Positions 43,047-51,521 of a DNA stretch of 53,339 nt are shown here, piece by piece. The stretch comes from Rhodovulum sp. P5 (GTDB lineage: Bacteria > Pseudomonadota > Alphaproteobacteria > Rhodobacterales > Rhodobacteraceae). Both the position numbers and the translations under genes were made by a program. Where the stretch lies: assembly GCF_002079305.1 (NCBI RefSeq), contig NZ_CP015042.1, positions 1 to 53,339 on the forward strand, given 5' to 3'. Every line of letters begins with the position of its first letter. Within the stretch, counting starts at the first letter, position 1. Under the pieces are notes generated by a model. That model was not told the DNA's origin, made no database searches, and saw nothing but the letters and a program-made list of their open reading frames with translations.

Positions 43047-44308
43047 TGTCTCACCTCCCGACCTGGAAGGTTGATGGCAATTGCACGCAGGTCTTCGGTG
43101 GCAAGCTTCAGATAGGGAGCTGTCGATTCCGGGGATCGGTGGCCAAGGACATCGCCGATGATCTTGCGCGGGGTGGATGCCCTCAGCATGCTGACCGCAC
43201 GGGCGTGACGGAAGATATGCGGTCCGCGCTTGCCAGCAAGCTCAATTCCGGCGTTAGCGAGGCGCCGTTTGACCACACCATAGAGGCCGCCCGCCATCAT
43301 CGCCTGATAAGGCGCACGGCTCCGCACGAAGATGGTGCGCACATTCGTGTCCGGACGACCGTCCCGCAAGTAACGCAGGATCGCTTCCCCCACGGGTTCC
43401 ATCAGGGGCAGCACGTCCGAGGCATTGGATTTGGAGCGCTGTACCCGAATGGTATCGGCCCGCCAGTTGATATCCTCGATCTGCAATCGGCCGACCTCGC
43501 CGGACCGAAGGCCGTAATTGGCAAGAAGCTGCAGGATCGCGTGGTCACGTAATCCCAAGGGCGAACTGTCCTGCCCCGCAAGCTCAAGAACCGCCGCGAT
43601 CTGATCCGCAGTCAGGATCGACGGAATGCCCTCGTAGGCGTAGAGGAGCGGGGCAATCACATGACCCGAGAGGTCATCCGGATGCAACTTGCCCCGGTGT
43701 AGATGGCGCAGGAAGCCGCGCAACCGTTCGGCCACGTCCTTGAGCGATTTGCGAGTCAATCCCGGCGCCCTGATATCCATGTAAGCATCGACGTCGCGCA
43801 CGCTCAGATCGGCAAGACCGACTTTTTCGTACCGCTGGACGAACCATTTGCAAAAATGACGCGCTTCCCACATCAGCGCCTTGATCGAAGGTTCTGCCAG
43901 GCCGCGTTCGACCCTTAGCCATTGCTCATACTGGTCGCAGGTCTCGCGGGCGACGCGCTCTGCTTCGTTTGCGGCAGGCGGCGCTGGCGGCCATTCTGGC
44001 AAAGCGGAGCGCAGCAAGGCATGAATGCCCGACCGCGGGATCGATGCCCAACTGGACCCTGGTGCGCGCCCGCGGTCCCGTTGAAACTGCCGGACTGCGT
44101 GGCGCAAGTATTCGGCGACAAAGTCCGGGGTGACGTCGCGCAGGTCAATCGCGTGCTCCTCCAGATAAGCGAGGAATTGACCGGCATAGAGGCAATAATT
44201 GTGAATGACCGTCAGGCTGTAACGCTGCCGGTGCAGGGTGTCGCGAAGCTTCGAAAGCTCCTCAGGTTTCGATGATGACATTTGGTTTTCCTTGGTTTGT
44301 TGGGTCAA
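43043..44308 (-). CDS. ritA: RIT tyrosine recombinase, first gene
   Basis: A 421-residue tyrosine recombinase. The first ~20 residues are polar; the ATG at 44281 (MSSSKPEELSKL) is an alternative start. A SAM-like core-binding domain (residues ~30-90 and ~130-220) precedes the catalytic domain with NYGLRSGEVGRL (Arg), HIFRHARAVSM (H-x-x-R), LGHRSPESTAPYL (His and Tyr). It is the promoter-proximal gene of the trio; the promoter must lie in the ~90 bp before the right inverted repeat. Confidence 0.9.
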   Translation of the reverse strand: MTQQTKENQMSSSKPEELSKLRDTLHRQRYSLTVIHNYCLYAGQFLAYLEEHAIDLRDVTPDFVAEYLRHAVRQFQRDRGRAPGSSWASIPRSGIHALLRSALPEWPPAPPAANEAERVARETCDQYEQWLRVERGLAEPSIKALMWEARHFCKWFVQRYEKVGLADLSVRDVDAYMDIRAPGLTRKSLKDVAERLRGFLRHLHRGKLHPDDLSGHVIAPLLYAYEGIPSILTADQIAAVLELAGQDSSPLGLRDHAILQLLANYGLRSGEVGRLQIEDINWRADTIRVQRSKSNASDVLPLMEPVGEAILRYLRDGRPDTNVRTIFVRSRAPYQAMMAGGLYGVVKRRLANAGIELAGKRGPHIFRHARAVSMLRASTPRKIIGDVLGHRSPESTAPYLKLATEDLRAIAINLPGREVRQ

Positions 44309-44396
44309 CCAAGGGAACCTCCAGTCTCAAATAATGCGCAGCAAGGGCGACAGCACCCCTATCCAACACATTGAAATCAAACGGGCTACGAAATTC

Positions 44397-44425
44397 TCCT
44401 CCGCATTATGCCGTTCTCGCGATAA
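44397..44425 (-). repeat. RIT inverted repeat, right
   Basis: The reverse complement starts TTATCGCGAG and matches the left repeat at 25 of 29 positions. Confidence 0.85.
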
Positions 44426-44431
44426 TTACGG

Positions 44432-44551
44432 GTCCTTCGCTCGGACAAGGGTGCGATCTTCAAGCACGCAGCAGATGCGCAGCGTGCCTGCGACTATCTG
44501 ATCGCCAGATCGGAGGCGGGTAGGACAGGGGAGGGCGCCCAGGCCGCCTGA
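44432..44551 (+). pseudogene. ardC: ArdC-like protein, 3' fragment
   Basis: A 39-codon piece reading VLRSDKGAIFKHAADAQRA and on to a stop at 44551. This matches the C-terminal end of ArdC-like proteins (usual pattern W-L-x-V-L-x-x-D-K-x-A-I-F). It is in perfect continuity with the fragment ending at 40566 once the RIT element is removed. It has no start of its own. Confidence 0.8.
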
Positions 44552-44589
44552 CGATTCTAATGCGGCAAAGCACTCTTAGCAGGTGGCTC

Positions 44590-45384
44590 TTACCCAAGCT
44601 TCTCCAACACTCGTTTCAATGTGTAAGGCGAAGTGTATCCAACTGCTTGTGCGACGCGTGCCAAGCTTACCCCACGGGCCATGTACTCACGTGCCGCCTG
44701 GCAACGCAGCCGTTGTCTCCAGGCGTCGAAGCTAAGACCCGTCTCGCGCCGGAATGCTCGCGTGAATGTGCTTCGGCTCATGCCGCATTGTTCGGCCCAG
44801 TGATCGATGCCATGATAAATTGAGGGATCGGCCAGCAACCTTGAACAGACGTCGCGAAGCCCGTCACTGTGCGGAAACGGCAAGGCCAGCGGGGCGTCCG
44901 GCGCATCTGCAAGCTCCAGAAGGATGAATTGCGTTAGGTAGGATACCCTGCCCGTACCGTCGTCTCGATTGTCCATCTGGCACAAGCGCAGCACTAGAGC
45001 CGACATCAACTCGGACATAGCGATGATCCTGCAGGGGGGCCGGGACCCGGCCACCTGATCCGCCACGGAAATGTAGATGGAACGCAGCTCAACCTCGCCA
45101 ACCATACGGGTTTGATGCGGGGTCTCTGGGGGAATGATCAGCCCATAGCCGGCGGGCACAGCCCAGTTTGCGCCAGTCGTTTCGGCAAGCATCAGCCCGG
45201 AGATGGCGTGCATGATTTGGACGCGTGTGTGCTGGTGGCGTTGAGAGACATAGCCGTCAGCATAGGTCTTGCTGAGACTGACAATAGTAGCAGGCAAAAT
45301 CTGCAGATGGTCCGCTGAAGATGATCCAAGCATTTTCGAAACTTCATTTGACCCGGTTGAGAGAAAAGTGACCCCATTCTCCAA
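44590..45384 (-). CDS. AraC-family transcriptional regulator
   Basis: A ~264-residue regulator. An N-terminal cupin-like ligand domain (HQHTRVQIMHAISGLML, then PAGYGLIIPPETPHQ) is followed by a C-terminal double helix-turn-helix (GIDHWAEQCGMSRSTFTRAFRRETG, then SLARVAQAVGYTSPYTLKRVLEKLG, ~185-262). The frame opens with TTG at 45384; the first ATG is at 45333, and neither has a strong ribosome binding site. It is divergent from the HAD hydrolase gene with ~40 bp between them, so it probably controls that gene. These two genes look like a small metabolic insert in the plasmid backbone. Confidence 0.82.
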   Translation of the reverse strand: MENGVTFLSTGSNEVSKMLGSSSADHLQILPATIVSLSKTYADGYVSQRHQHTRVQIMHAISGLMLAETTGANWAVPAGYGLIIPPETPHQTRMVGEVELRSIYISVADQVAGSRPPCRIIAMSELMSALVLRLCQMDNRDDGTGRVSYLTQFILLELADAPDAPLALPFPHSDGLRDVCSRLLADPSIYHGIDHWAEQCGMSRSTFTRAFRRETGLSFDAWRQRLRCQAAREYMARGVSLARVAQAVGYTSPYTLKRVLEKLG

Positions 45385-45425
45385 TCAGGTCAACATAGGG
45401 TGCGGGAAACCTGAGCGAGGACACC

Positions 45426-46100
45426 ATGCCACCTAAGAAAACCTCCGTCATCGTCTTCGATATCGACGGCACACTGACCGACAGCGTTGCGCCTCACCAA
45501 GCTGCTTTCGAAGCTGCCTTGCGCAGTTTTCCATTCCCTGCGCTGCGGACGGACTGGGCCTCCTACAAGCACCATTCTGACAGCGCGATAGTTCAGGAAG
45601 CCTGGGAGGAAGCCGGGTTCGATGGCCACCCGGACATGGATGGGGTGGAGGCACAGTACCGGCTGGCGTTGGACAATACGATCTGCGCCCATCCAATCCT
45701 GGAGATCCCCGGGAGCTCCGCATTTCTATCAGCACTGGAGCAGACCCAATGGGTTGCTTGTTTCGCAACCGGGAGCTTTCGATACGGCGCATTGCGCAAA
45801 CTGGATGCTCTTGCCTGCCCGGTTGATCTTGATCTACTCGTCACGGCATCCGAATACCAAACGAGGGAAGATATTGTCGCGGCCTCAATCGAGAGTGCGC
45901 GGAGCAGGCATTCCATTTCTGATTTGGATCGGGTTCTGTCGGTCGGAGATGGTTTGTGGGACCTATTCACGGCGAGGAACCTTGGGTTGGAATTTTTGGG
46001 TGTCGGCGGCGACAGGAAGGCAGACCAACTGCGGGCACAAGATGCCCGTGTGGTTGCCGATCTGGCGGCCGGCTTGGAATTGCTTGATGACTTGAACTGA
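45426..46100 (+). CDS. HAD-superfamily hydrolase (phosphatase-like)
   Basis: A 224-residue HAD hydrolase. Motif I DIDGTLTDS (nucleophile Asp near residue 12), a helical cap (~20-90), motif II FATGSFRYG, and the acidic motif IV VGDGLWD are visible. It probably removes phosphate from a small sugar phosphate or similar metabolite, as phosphoglycolate phosphatase-like members do; the substrate cannot be told from sequence. AGGA lies eight bases before the ATG. It is divergent from, and likely controlled by, the AraC-type regulator. Confidence 0.82.
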   Translation: MPPKKTSVIVFDIDGTLTDSVAPHQAAFEAALRSFPFPALRTDWASYKHHSDSAIVQEAWEEAGFDGHPDMDGVEAQYRLALDNTICAHPILEIPGSSAFLSALEQTQWVACFATGSFRYGALRKLDALACPVDLDLLVTASEYQTREDIVAASIESARSRHSISDLDRVLSVGDGLWDLFTARNLGLEFLGVGGDRKADQLRAQDARVVADLAAGLELLDDLN

Positions 46101-46246
46101 CGGTGGTTCATTCGGAAGGTTAGCCTCGTCCGCACGGCGGACACTGTTAACTGTCGGGTCGGGTAGGTTTAGTCTGGTGCCCCGTAGAAGAGAAAAGGAA
46201 AAGTGGGCTTTGGATTGGGTGTTTCAACTTCACAGAGGAATGCCCC

Positions 46247-46636
46247 ATGACCATCACCGCACAAACCCAGGCAGACCGCCCTGATCCGAGTGTGATCGCA
46301 GCGCAGAACGACGCGTTTCGCAAGCTCGCCTGCCTCGGAGTGCCGCCCGAGCAGCCCATCCAGGGCCGGATGCATGTGACCCGCTCGCTTATGGAGGCCG
46401 GTGACGGCTTCATGGCCGAGGCGGTGAAAGCCGCAGGGGCGTTCGACACGTTCGAGCCCGAGAATGATCCCGAAGGCTGGCATGATTTCGGGGCGGTCGA
46501 GATCCGGGGCGAGACTGTGTTCTGGAAAATTGATCTCTATGAGGCAGACTCGGATTTCCGCTACGGCGCCGAGACCCCGGACAATCCCGCCACCACCACG
46601 CGCGTGCTGACCATCATGCTGGCGCGCGACTGGTAG
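46247..46636 (+). CDS. DUF3768 family protein
   Basis: A 129-residue protein. The DUF3768 pattern is clear: RMHVTRSLMEAG, then FDTFEPENDPEGWHDFG, then VFWKIDLYEAD, then TTRVLTIMLARDW at the very end. AGAGGA precedes the ATG at 46247. It lies upstream of the ParB-like gene on the same strand with a strong terminator hairpin between them, so the two may be separate transcription units. The family is widespread in Rhodobacterales and Rhizobiales plasmids; function unknown. Confidence 0.85.
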   Translation: MTITAQTQADRPDPSVIAAQNDAFRKLACLGVPPEQPIQGRMHVTRSLMEAGDGFMAEAVKAAGAFDTFEPENDPEGWHDFGAVEIRGETVFWKIDLYEADSDFRYGAETPDNPATTTRVLTIMLARDW

Positions 46637-46674
46637 AAGGGCAGGGGACCCCTCCCACTGACATCCCAGACGAT

Positions 46675-46712
46675 GAAGGCCCGCTGCCCCCCAAAAGGCA
46701 AAGCGGGCCTTC
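46675..46712 (+). terminator. Terminator after DUF3768 gene
   Basis: Perfect 11-bp stem GAAGGCCCGCT (46675-46685) / AGCGGGCCTTC (46702-46712) with a 16-base loop, followed by TGTCGTTGT. Confidence 0.75.
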
Positions 46713-46792
46713 TGTCGTTGTGATCCCCGAACCCGGGGATTGGTCACACGCAAGCGCGCGGGCCGCATCTTGCCCACCGAGAAGGACATCCC

Positions 46793-48658
46793 ATGACTGC
46801 AAGTTTCAAACCCGTTTCTATCGCCATCGGCGATCTGACTGCACACCCCGCCAACGTGCGCAGGAACTCGCCCGAAACCTATGACTCCGAGAACATCGCG
46901 CATCTGAAGGCCAGCATCGCTGTGCTGGGTCTCCTGCAGCCGCTCCTCGTCCAGAAACTCGACGGCAAATACGCCGTGCTTGCCGGTGGCCGCCGTCATG
47001 CCGCGCTGAACGAGCTGGCCGCCGACAAGGCCGCGAAAGGCTTCACCGCGAAGACCAAGATCGACTGCCGTCTTGTGCCGGACGATTGCGACGTCACCAC
47101 GGCCCTGTCGCTCGCCGAGAACGTCACCCAGGCCCCCATGAACGCGATCGACGAGTTCGAAGCCTTCGCGCGGATGATGGAGGTCGACGGCTAGTCGCCC
47201 GAGACCATCGCAAAGACCTTCGGCACCACGGTGGCCGCCGTGAAAGGCCGGTTGCGCTATGGCCTGATCCACCCCGACATTCGCGCCGCAGCCCGGGCCA
47301 AGACGATCACGCTCGACACGATGAAAGCCTTTGCCGACCATCCGAGCCAGGAGGTGCAGCGCGAGGTCTTCGAGGCGCTCACCAAGGAAGATAGCTACCT
47401 GCAGGCCTACACCGTCCGCCAGGCGCTCAAGTCCCGCGGCGTCCAGGTCAGCGACGATATCGGGGCCTTCGTGCGGGCGGAGTATGAGGCCCGCGGCGGA
47501 GCGATCGCGGCCGATCTGCTGGAAGAGCATTCGGTGCTCGAGAATGCCGCGCTGGTCGAAACCATCCTGCTCGAGAAGCTTAGGGCCGCCGCCGAAGAGG
47601 CCCGTATGAGGCTGGGCTTTGCTTGGGCCGATGCAATGGTGCGCTATGATTACGCGACCATGGCCGACTACGGCCGGGTCTATCCCGGCCCGATCGAGCC
47701 AGATGAGACCGCCCAGAAGCGCATCGATGAGATCACCGCCGGGCTCGAGCAACTGCAGCTACAGATGGAGGATGAGGGGCTCGAAGACGATGCCTACAAT
47801 GCGCTCTACGACCGCGTGGACGCCTTGGAAGATGAAGCCCGCGACCTGCAGGAGGCCTACAGCGCTGAGGACCTTGCCCGCGCAGGCGTGATCGCGTCGT
47901 GGCAGGGTGGGCAGATCACGCTCCATGTGGGCCTCGTGCGCCCCGAGGACATCGTGAAAGAAGAGGGCGCGCCCAGTTCCTCGACCAACACCACCGGAGA
48001 GGAGGCCCCCGACGCTGGCGAAATCACCTACCCGGCCTCGCTGGCCGAGGACCTTAAAACCGAGCGGGCCATGGCCCTTGGCGCCGCGATGGCGCTGCAT
48101 CCGGAGGCCACGCTCGATCTGACGCTCTTCAAGCTGGTCAGTGATGTTCTGGCCAGCGGCATGAGTGTCACGCAGGCGATCAGGATCGAGGCACGCAAGG
48201 AATACCGCAGCCATGCCAAGATGGACGAGATCGACGAGACCTCGCTCGAGCAGGTGGCGGCGGCGCATGATGCGCTCGACCTCTCGTGGCTAGACGACAG
48301 CCGGTCCCCTGCCGATCAGTTCGCGGCGTTCCGCGCGCTGGAGGCAGGGGAGAAGGCCAAGCTCGTCGCCTATGCGACCGCCAGCACGACGCAGTCCTGC
48401 TTCGCACGGAACCGCCAGCGCGACAGCCTGATGCATGACTTCGAGATCGAGATCATGCCCGACATCCGGGCGCATTGGACGCCGAATGCGGCGCTCTTCA
48501 ACCGCTTCAAGAAGGCCTGGCTCCTGAAGATCCTCGGCGAGGATCTGGGTCTCGCCCAGGAGGCGGTGACGCTGGCCTCGTCGAGCAAGAAGGAGATCGT
48601 CGCTTTCTGTGACAAGCTCTTGGGGTCTGGTCCGGTAGGGGGCAGGATAGTACGTTAA
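46793..48658 (+). pseudogene. Large ParB-like plasmid protein with nonsense codon and lost 3' end
   Basis: The N-terminal 133 codons encode a ParB/Spo0J nuclease-like domain (LTAHPANVRRN, then LQPLLVQKL, then YAVLAGGRRHAALNEL, then SLAENVTQAPM). A TAG at 47192-47194 interrupts the frame (MEVDG-stop-SPETIAKTFGTT). The frame then continues without shift for 488 codons through a helix-turn-helix and a long helical region. The usual residue at the stop in this family is Trp, so a single TGG-to-TAG change is the simplest explanation. The 3' end runs into the Tn3-type terminal repeat at 48622 and stops inside it. RepB serves the partition role here, so loss of this gene need not affect segregation. 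Confidence 0.85.
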
Positions 48659-48659
48659 G
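48622..48659 (+). repeat. Tn3-type terminal inverted repeat (left end of second transposon)
   Basis: Exactly 38 bp from GGGG to TAAG (starts GGGGTCTGGTCC, ends AGTACGTTAAG). Unrelated to the 40-bp repeats of the first Tn3-like element. Confidence 0.85.
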
Positions 48660-48684
48660 CACTCATCAGTGACGCTTTCAGCTT

Positions 48685-49365
48685 CTAAAGTTGGAATGTA
48701 GCGTCAAACTCTGTCTGTCCTGCCTTCGTGAAACGCACAATCCGGTTTTCTGGAATACGTTTTGCCCAGCTCAGGTTTTCCATCTGAGTGAGCAGCGCAC
48801 GACCAAGGCTACCTGCAAGGTGTGATCGGCGCTCACTCCAATCCAGGCACTCCCGGCAAAGGGGAGATTTCTTCGCCGTGAGCGCATTCAGATCAATTCC
48901 AAAATCGCGGACAAAGCTCGCGCCCGTTTTCGTCAAAGTAAGGCCATCAGCGCTCATGTCGAGGAAACCCTGGCGCAGAAAGCTGTCATACATCTGTATG
49001 CCCATATGGCCTGCGAGGTGGTTGTAGCACACGCGCGCCTTCCGAAGTTCCTCATCACGTGGCCCTGTTCGGGTTCGCAAATGTCCTGATCCGGCAGCCA
49101 GCCCCATCAGGGCTTCGAGAACATGGGCCACCTCATCATTTGCCAGTGAGAAGTATTTGTGACGTCCTTGTTTGCGTGGCATCAGCAGGCCGCCCTCGTC
49201 CAGCTTCGCCAGATGCGAGCTGGCGGTTTGCAGGGTAATTCCTGCTTCCTGAGATAATTCGGTCGCCGTTAGGGCTTTTCCGCTCATTAAGGCTGTCAGC
49301 ATGTTCGCACGGGCGGGATCACCGATCAGCGCGGCAATGCGGGCTATGTCTGGGCCATCTTTCAT
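48685..49365 (-). CDS. ArsR-family transcriptional regulator
   Basis: A 226-residue regulator. The winged helix occupies residues ~5-80 (RIAALIGDPARANMLTALM, then LTATELSQEAGITLQTASSHLAKL, then RHKYFSLANDEV). A longer C-terminal domain has cysteines (RVCYNHLAGHMG, SPLCRECLDW) that could sense metal, thiol or small ligand. It faces the NIPSNAP-monooxygenase-LysE operon across about 70 bp and probably represses it. ArsR, NIPSNAP, monooxygenase and LysE genes are found as a conserved block in many Rhizobiales and Rhodobacterales, here as Tn3 cargo. Confidence 0.85.
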   Translation of the reverse strand: MKDGPDIARIAALIGDPARANMLTALMSGKALTATELSQEAGITLQTASSHLAKLDEGGLLMPRKQGRHKYFSLANDEVAHVLEALMGLAAGSGHLRTRTGPRDEELRKARVCYNHLAGHMGIQMYDSFLRQGFLDMSADGLTLTKTGASFVRDFGIDLNALTAKKSPLCRECLDWSERRSHLAGSLGRALLTQMENLSWAKRIPENRIVRFTKAGQTEFDATFQL

Positions 49366-49438
49366 AGTTCGACCGTAGTCGAAGCATTTCAGTCTGGCAA
49401 TGCGTTAGATTTGAGGCAAATCATAAATGAGGACCACC

Positions 49439-49762
49439 ATGCTGACCTGTGTCATCCGTTATCACATTGATCCAACGAAAATAGAGCAGTTTGAACAATA
49501 TGCCCGCAACTGGGGCCAAGCTATCCCGCGATGTGGCGCAGATCTGGTTGGGTATTACGCACCGCAAGAAGGGTCGAGCACGCTGGCTTATGGGATCTAC
49601 AACATCCCATCACTGGCCGAATACGAAGCCTACCGCACACGGTTAGCAAATGATCCACTTGGCAAGGAAAACTATGAATTTGCTCAGAAAGAGAAGTTTC
49701 TGCTGCGCGAAGATAGGACGTTTCTTAAATTGGCGTCTGCCCCGCATGGGGCGCAGAAATGA
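49439..49762 (+). CDS. NIPSNAP-family protein
   Basis: A 107-residue dimeric alpha/beta barrel (ferredoxin-like) protein: MLTCVIRYHIDPTKIEQFEQY, then VGYYAPQEGSSTLAYGIYNI, then EYEAYRTRLANDPLG. The family is related to antibiotic-biosynthesis-monooxygenase folds; reactions are mostly unknown. AGGA lies seven bases before the ATG at 49439, preferred over 49427. The stop overlaps the next start in ATGA. First gene of a three-gene operon divergent from the ArsR regulator. Confidence 0.85.
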   Translation: MLTCVIRYHIDPTKIEQFEQYARNWGQAIPRCGADLVGYYAPQEGSSTLAYGIYNIPSLAEYEAYRTRLANDPLGKENYEFAQKEKFLLREDRTFLKLASAPHGAQK

Positions 49763-50121
49763 TCGCCGTCATATTCGAAGTGGAACCAGCACCAGGACAG
49801 CAGCAAAGGTATCTTGATATTGCGGCTGAGTTGCGCCCGCTTCTGGACGAAATCGACGGCTTCATCTCTATCGAACGGTTCCAATCCCTAACCCATAAAG
49901 GGCGCATTTTGTCACTGTCCTTTTGGCGCGACGAGGAGGCGATTGCCGAGTGGCGAAGGCTGGAACAGCACCGCTTTGCACAATCAGAAGGGCGCTCAGG
50001 GGTGTTTCAGAACTATCGACTGCGGGTTGCTAAAGTTGCGCGTGACTACGGCCTTTCAGAGCGCGATCAGGCTCCTGCGGATTCCGTGCGGCATCATACT
50101 ATTGAGGGGGTGGCGAAATGA
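49759..50121 (+). CDS. Antibiotic biosynthesis monooxygenase-like protein
   Basis: A 120-residue protein of the ABM type (ferredoxin-like fold): IAVIFEVEPAPGQQQRYLDIAAEL, then ISIERFQSL, then LSLSFWRDEEAIAEWRRLEQH, then YRLRVAKVARDYG. Such proteins oxidise aromatic or quinone-like compounds without cofactors, or act in heme or quinone metabolism. It overlaps both neighbours by four bases, so all three proteins should be made in linked amounts. Substrate unknown; the operon context with an exporter suggests handling of a small toxic metabolite. Confidence 0.85.
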   Translation: MIAVIFEVEPAPGQQQRYLDIAAELRPLLDEIDGFISIERFQSLTHKGRILSLSFWRDEEAIAEWRRLEQHRFAQSEGRSGVFQNYRLRVAKVARDYGLSERDQAPADSVRHHTIEGVAK

Positions 50122-50756
50122 ACGAGGCCATATTCACAATCTTTGCGGCGTGGGCTGCACTCGCCGCCGCTGCAATTTCTCCTGGCCCCAATATGGTAGC
50201 CGTTGCCTCACGCGGTCTTGGGTCGGGGAGAGGGTCGGCCCTGTTAGTTGCCTTTGGCATCGCGCTTGGAGGGTTTGGCTGGGCGATGCTGACCGCATTG
50301 GGGTTTGGGACCCTGTTCGAAACGTTTCCTGTATTACTTAGAGTTTTGGGAGTGGTTGGTGGCCTTTATCTGGGCTGGCTTGGCTACAAGGGATGGCGTG
50401 CAGCTGTAACAGGCGCTCCTGGTGAAATTACCCCTCAGAAAGGGGAAGGCACTTGGCGAGATGTTCGGTACGGGCTTGTGGTAACAGCGACAAATCCTAA
50501 AGTTGCCCTGCTGTGGGCGTCACTTTCCACTTTCGTCGGCGGTCAAACAACTTCCTTGTCACTGCTGATTTTGTTCGCCTGTGGTTCGTCTCTCATCCTC
50601 TTCGCAATTTACGGCGGATATGGACTGCTGTTTTCCGTGGGCGGCATCAGGCAACTGTATGTGCGCTTTCAGAAAGCCAGCGAAGCCGTGTTTGGCACAA
50701 TATTCGGCATGATTGGCATTGGAATGATCTTGCGCTCTGTCAGGGGAAGTTTGTGA
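50118..50756 (+). CDS. LysE-family membrane exporter
   Basis: A 212-residue inner-membrane protein with about six hydrophobic segments. The N-terminal AAAAISPGPNMVAVASRGLGSGRGSAL carries the SPGPN signature of LysE/RhtB exporters; VVTATNPKVALLW is the second conserved loop. These exporters use proton-motive force to release amino acids or related compounds. The start overlaps the monooxygenase stop (ATGA). It is the last passenger gene; the resolvase gene converges on it 27 bp later. Confidence 0.9.
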   Translation: MNEAIFTIFAAWAALAAAAISPGPNMVAVASRGLGSGRGSALLVAFGIALGGFGWAMLTALGFGTLFETFPVLLRVLGVVGGLYLGWLGYKGWRAAVTGAPGEITPQKGEGTWRDVRYGLVVTATNPKVALLWASLSTFVGGQTTSLSLLILFACGSSLILFAIYGGYGLLFSVGGIRQLYVRFQKASEAVFGTIFGMIGIGMILRSVRGSL

Positions 50757-50782
50757 TGCCGCGATGAACGGTCGGACATGCA

Positions 50783-51358
50783 CTAAGTTTGGTTTCTATT
50801 CAGAGTTCTGTAAACGGTTGGCCGTGACACGGAGAATACTTCAGCCAGATCGCTGATGGAGTAATCGCCGGTAGCGTGCATACGGCAAAGTTCGCGCTGT
50901 TGCTTCTCAGATAGCTTGGGTTGTTTGCCGCGCAGTTTACCTTTGGCGCGGGCGGTAGCCATGCCTTCTCGGGTTCGCATGCGGATCAGGTCCGCCTCGA
51001 ACTCGGCGAAGGTGGCCAGGATGTTGAAGAACATTTTACCCATTGGATCGGTTGGATCGTAGACTGATGCGCCGAGGGCGAGCTTGACGCCTTTGTCCTG
51101 AAGCTGGTCGGCTATGGTGCGAGCATCTGGAACAGAGCGGGCCAGCCGGTCGAGTTTAGGTACAACCAGCGTGTCACCTTCCCGCACGGCTGCAATGGCC
51201 TGATCCAGACCAGGACGAGCGCGATTGGTGCCGGTCAAGCCATGATCCGTGTAAATGCGATCCGGTGCCACGCCGAGATTTTCCAGCGCTTGTTTCTGCG
51301 CGGTTAGGTCTTGGCTGTCGGTGGAGCAGCGGGCGTATCCGATAAGTGTGGTGGTCAT
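50783..51358 (-). CDS. tnpR: Tn3-family serine resolvase (second transposon)
   Basis: A 191-residue resolvase. Catalytic Ser12 in LIGYARCST, then DTLVVPKLDRLARSVPDA, then the E-helix FAEFEADLIRMRTREGMATARAKG, and a C-terminal helix-turn-helix (YSISDLAEVFSVSRPTVYRTLNR). The ATG at 51358 is chosen over 51388. The gene is divergent from the transposase, the arrangement of Tn3-type rather than Tn21-type elements. The res site should lie in the 163-bp spacer. Confidence 0.92.
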   Translation of the reverse strand: MTTTLIGYARCSTDSQDLTAQKQALENLGVAPDRIYTDHGLTGTNRARPGLDQAIAAVREGDTLVVPKLDRLARSVPDARTIADQLQDKGVKLALGASVYDPTDPMGKMFFNILATFAEFEADLIRMRTREGMATARAKGKLRGKQPKLSEKQQRELCRMHATGDYSISDLAEVFSVSRPTVYRTLNRNQT

Positions 51359-51521
51359 GGCCGAACTGTACGAATAAGGCCCCTTCATTGCAATTTATAT
51401 CGTACCATTTATATGAGACACGCTTTGAGCCAGTTTTGTTGAAGGGTTGCCACGGCGAGAAATTGTCCGCTGATCGATCCCCTTACGGACAAGCCCGCCA
51501 CCCCTCAAACAGGAATTAGAA
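51359..51521. promoter_or_regulatory. res site and divergent promoters of the second transposon
   Basis: An AT-rich spacer between divergent tnpR and tnpA. GTACGA near 51366 and TCGTAC near 51400 form inverted arms typical of a resolvase subsite; the other subsites cannot be fixed by eye. Confidence 0.55.

Larger units (their letters stand above)
40567..44431 (-). mobile_element. Recombinase-in-trio (RIT) element inserted in ardC
   Basis: Three tyrosine recombinase genes overlap head to tail (ATGA overlaps) and are bounded by 29-bp inverted repeats at 40593-40621 and 44397-44425 (25 of 29 positions agree). Removing 40567-44431 restores an uninterrupted ardC frame (NWLR joined to VLRSDK). This gene trio with end repeats is the definition of RIT elements. 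Confidence 0.88.

Noticed and set aside
46169..47752. 527-codon minus-strand frame opposite DUF3768 and ParB-like genes
   Set aside because: Despite its length it is the mirror of two recognisable coding regions and has no domain signal of its own.
50743..50787. GGGG...CTAAG stretch between lysE and tnpR resembling a Tn3 end
   Set aside because: It is 45 bp rather than 38, begins inside the lysE gene and does not match the repeat at 48622.
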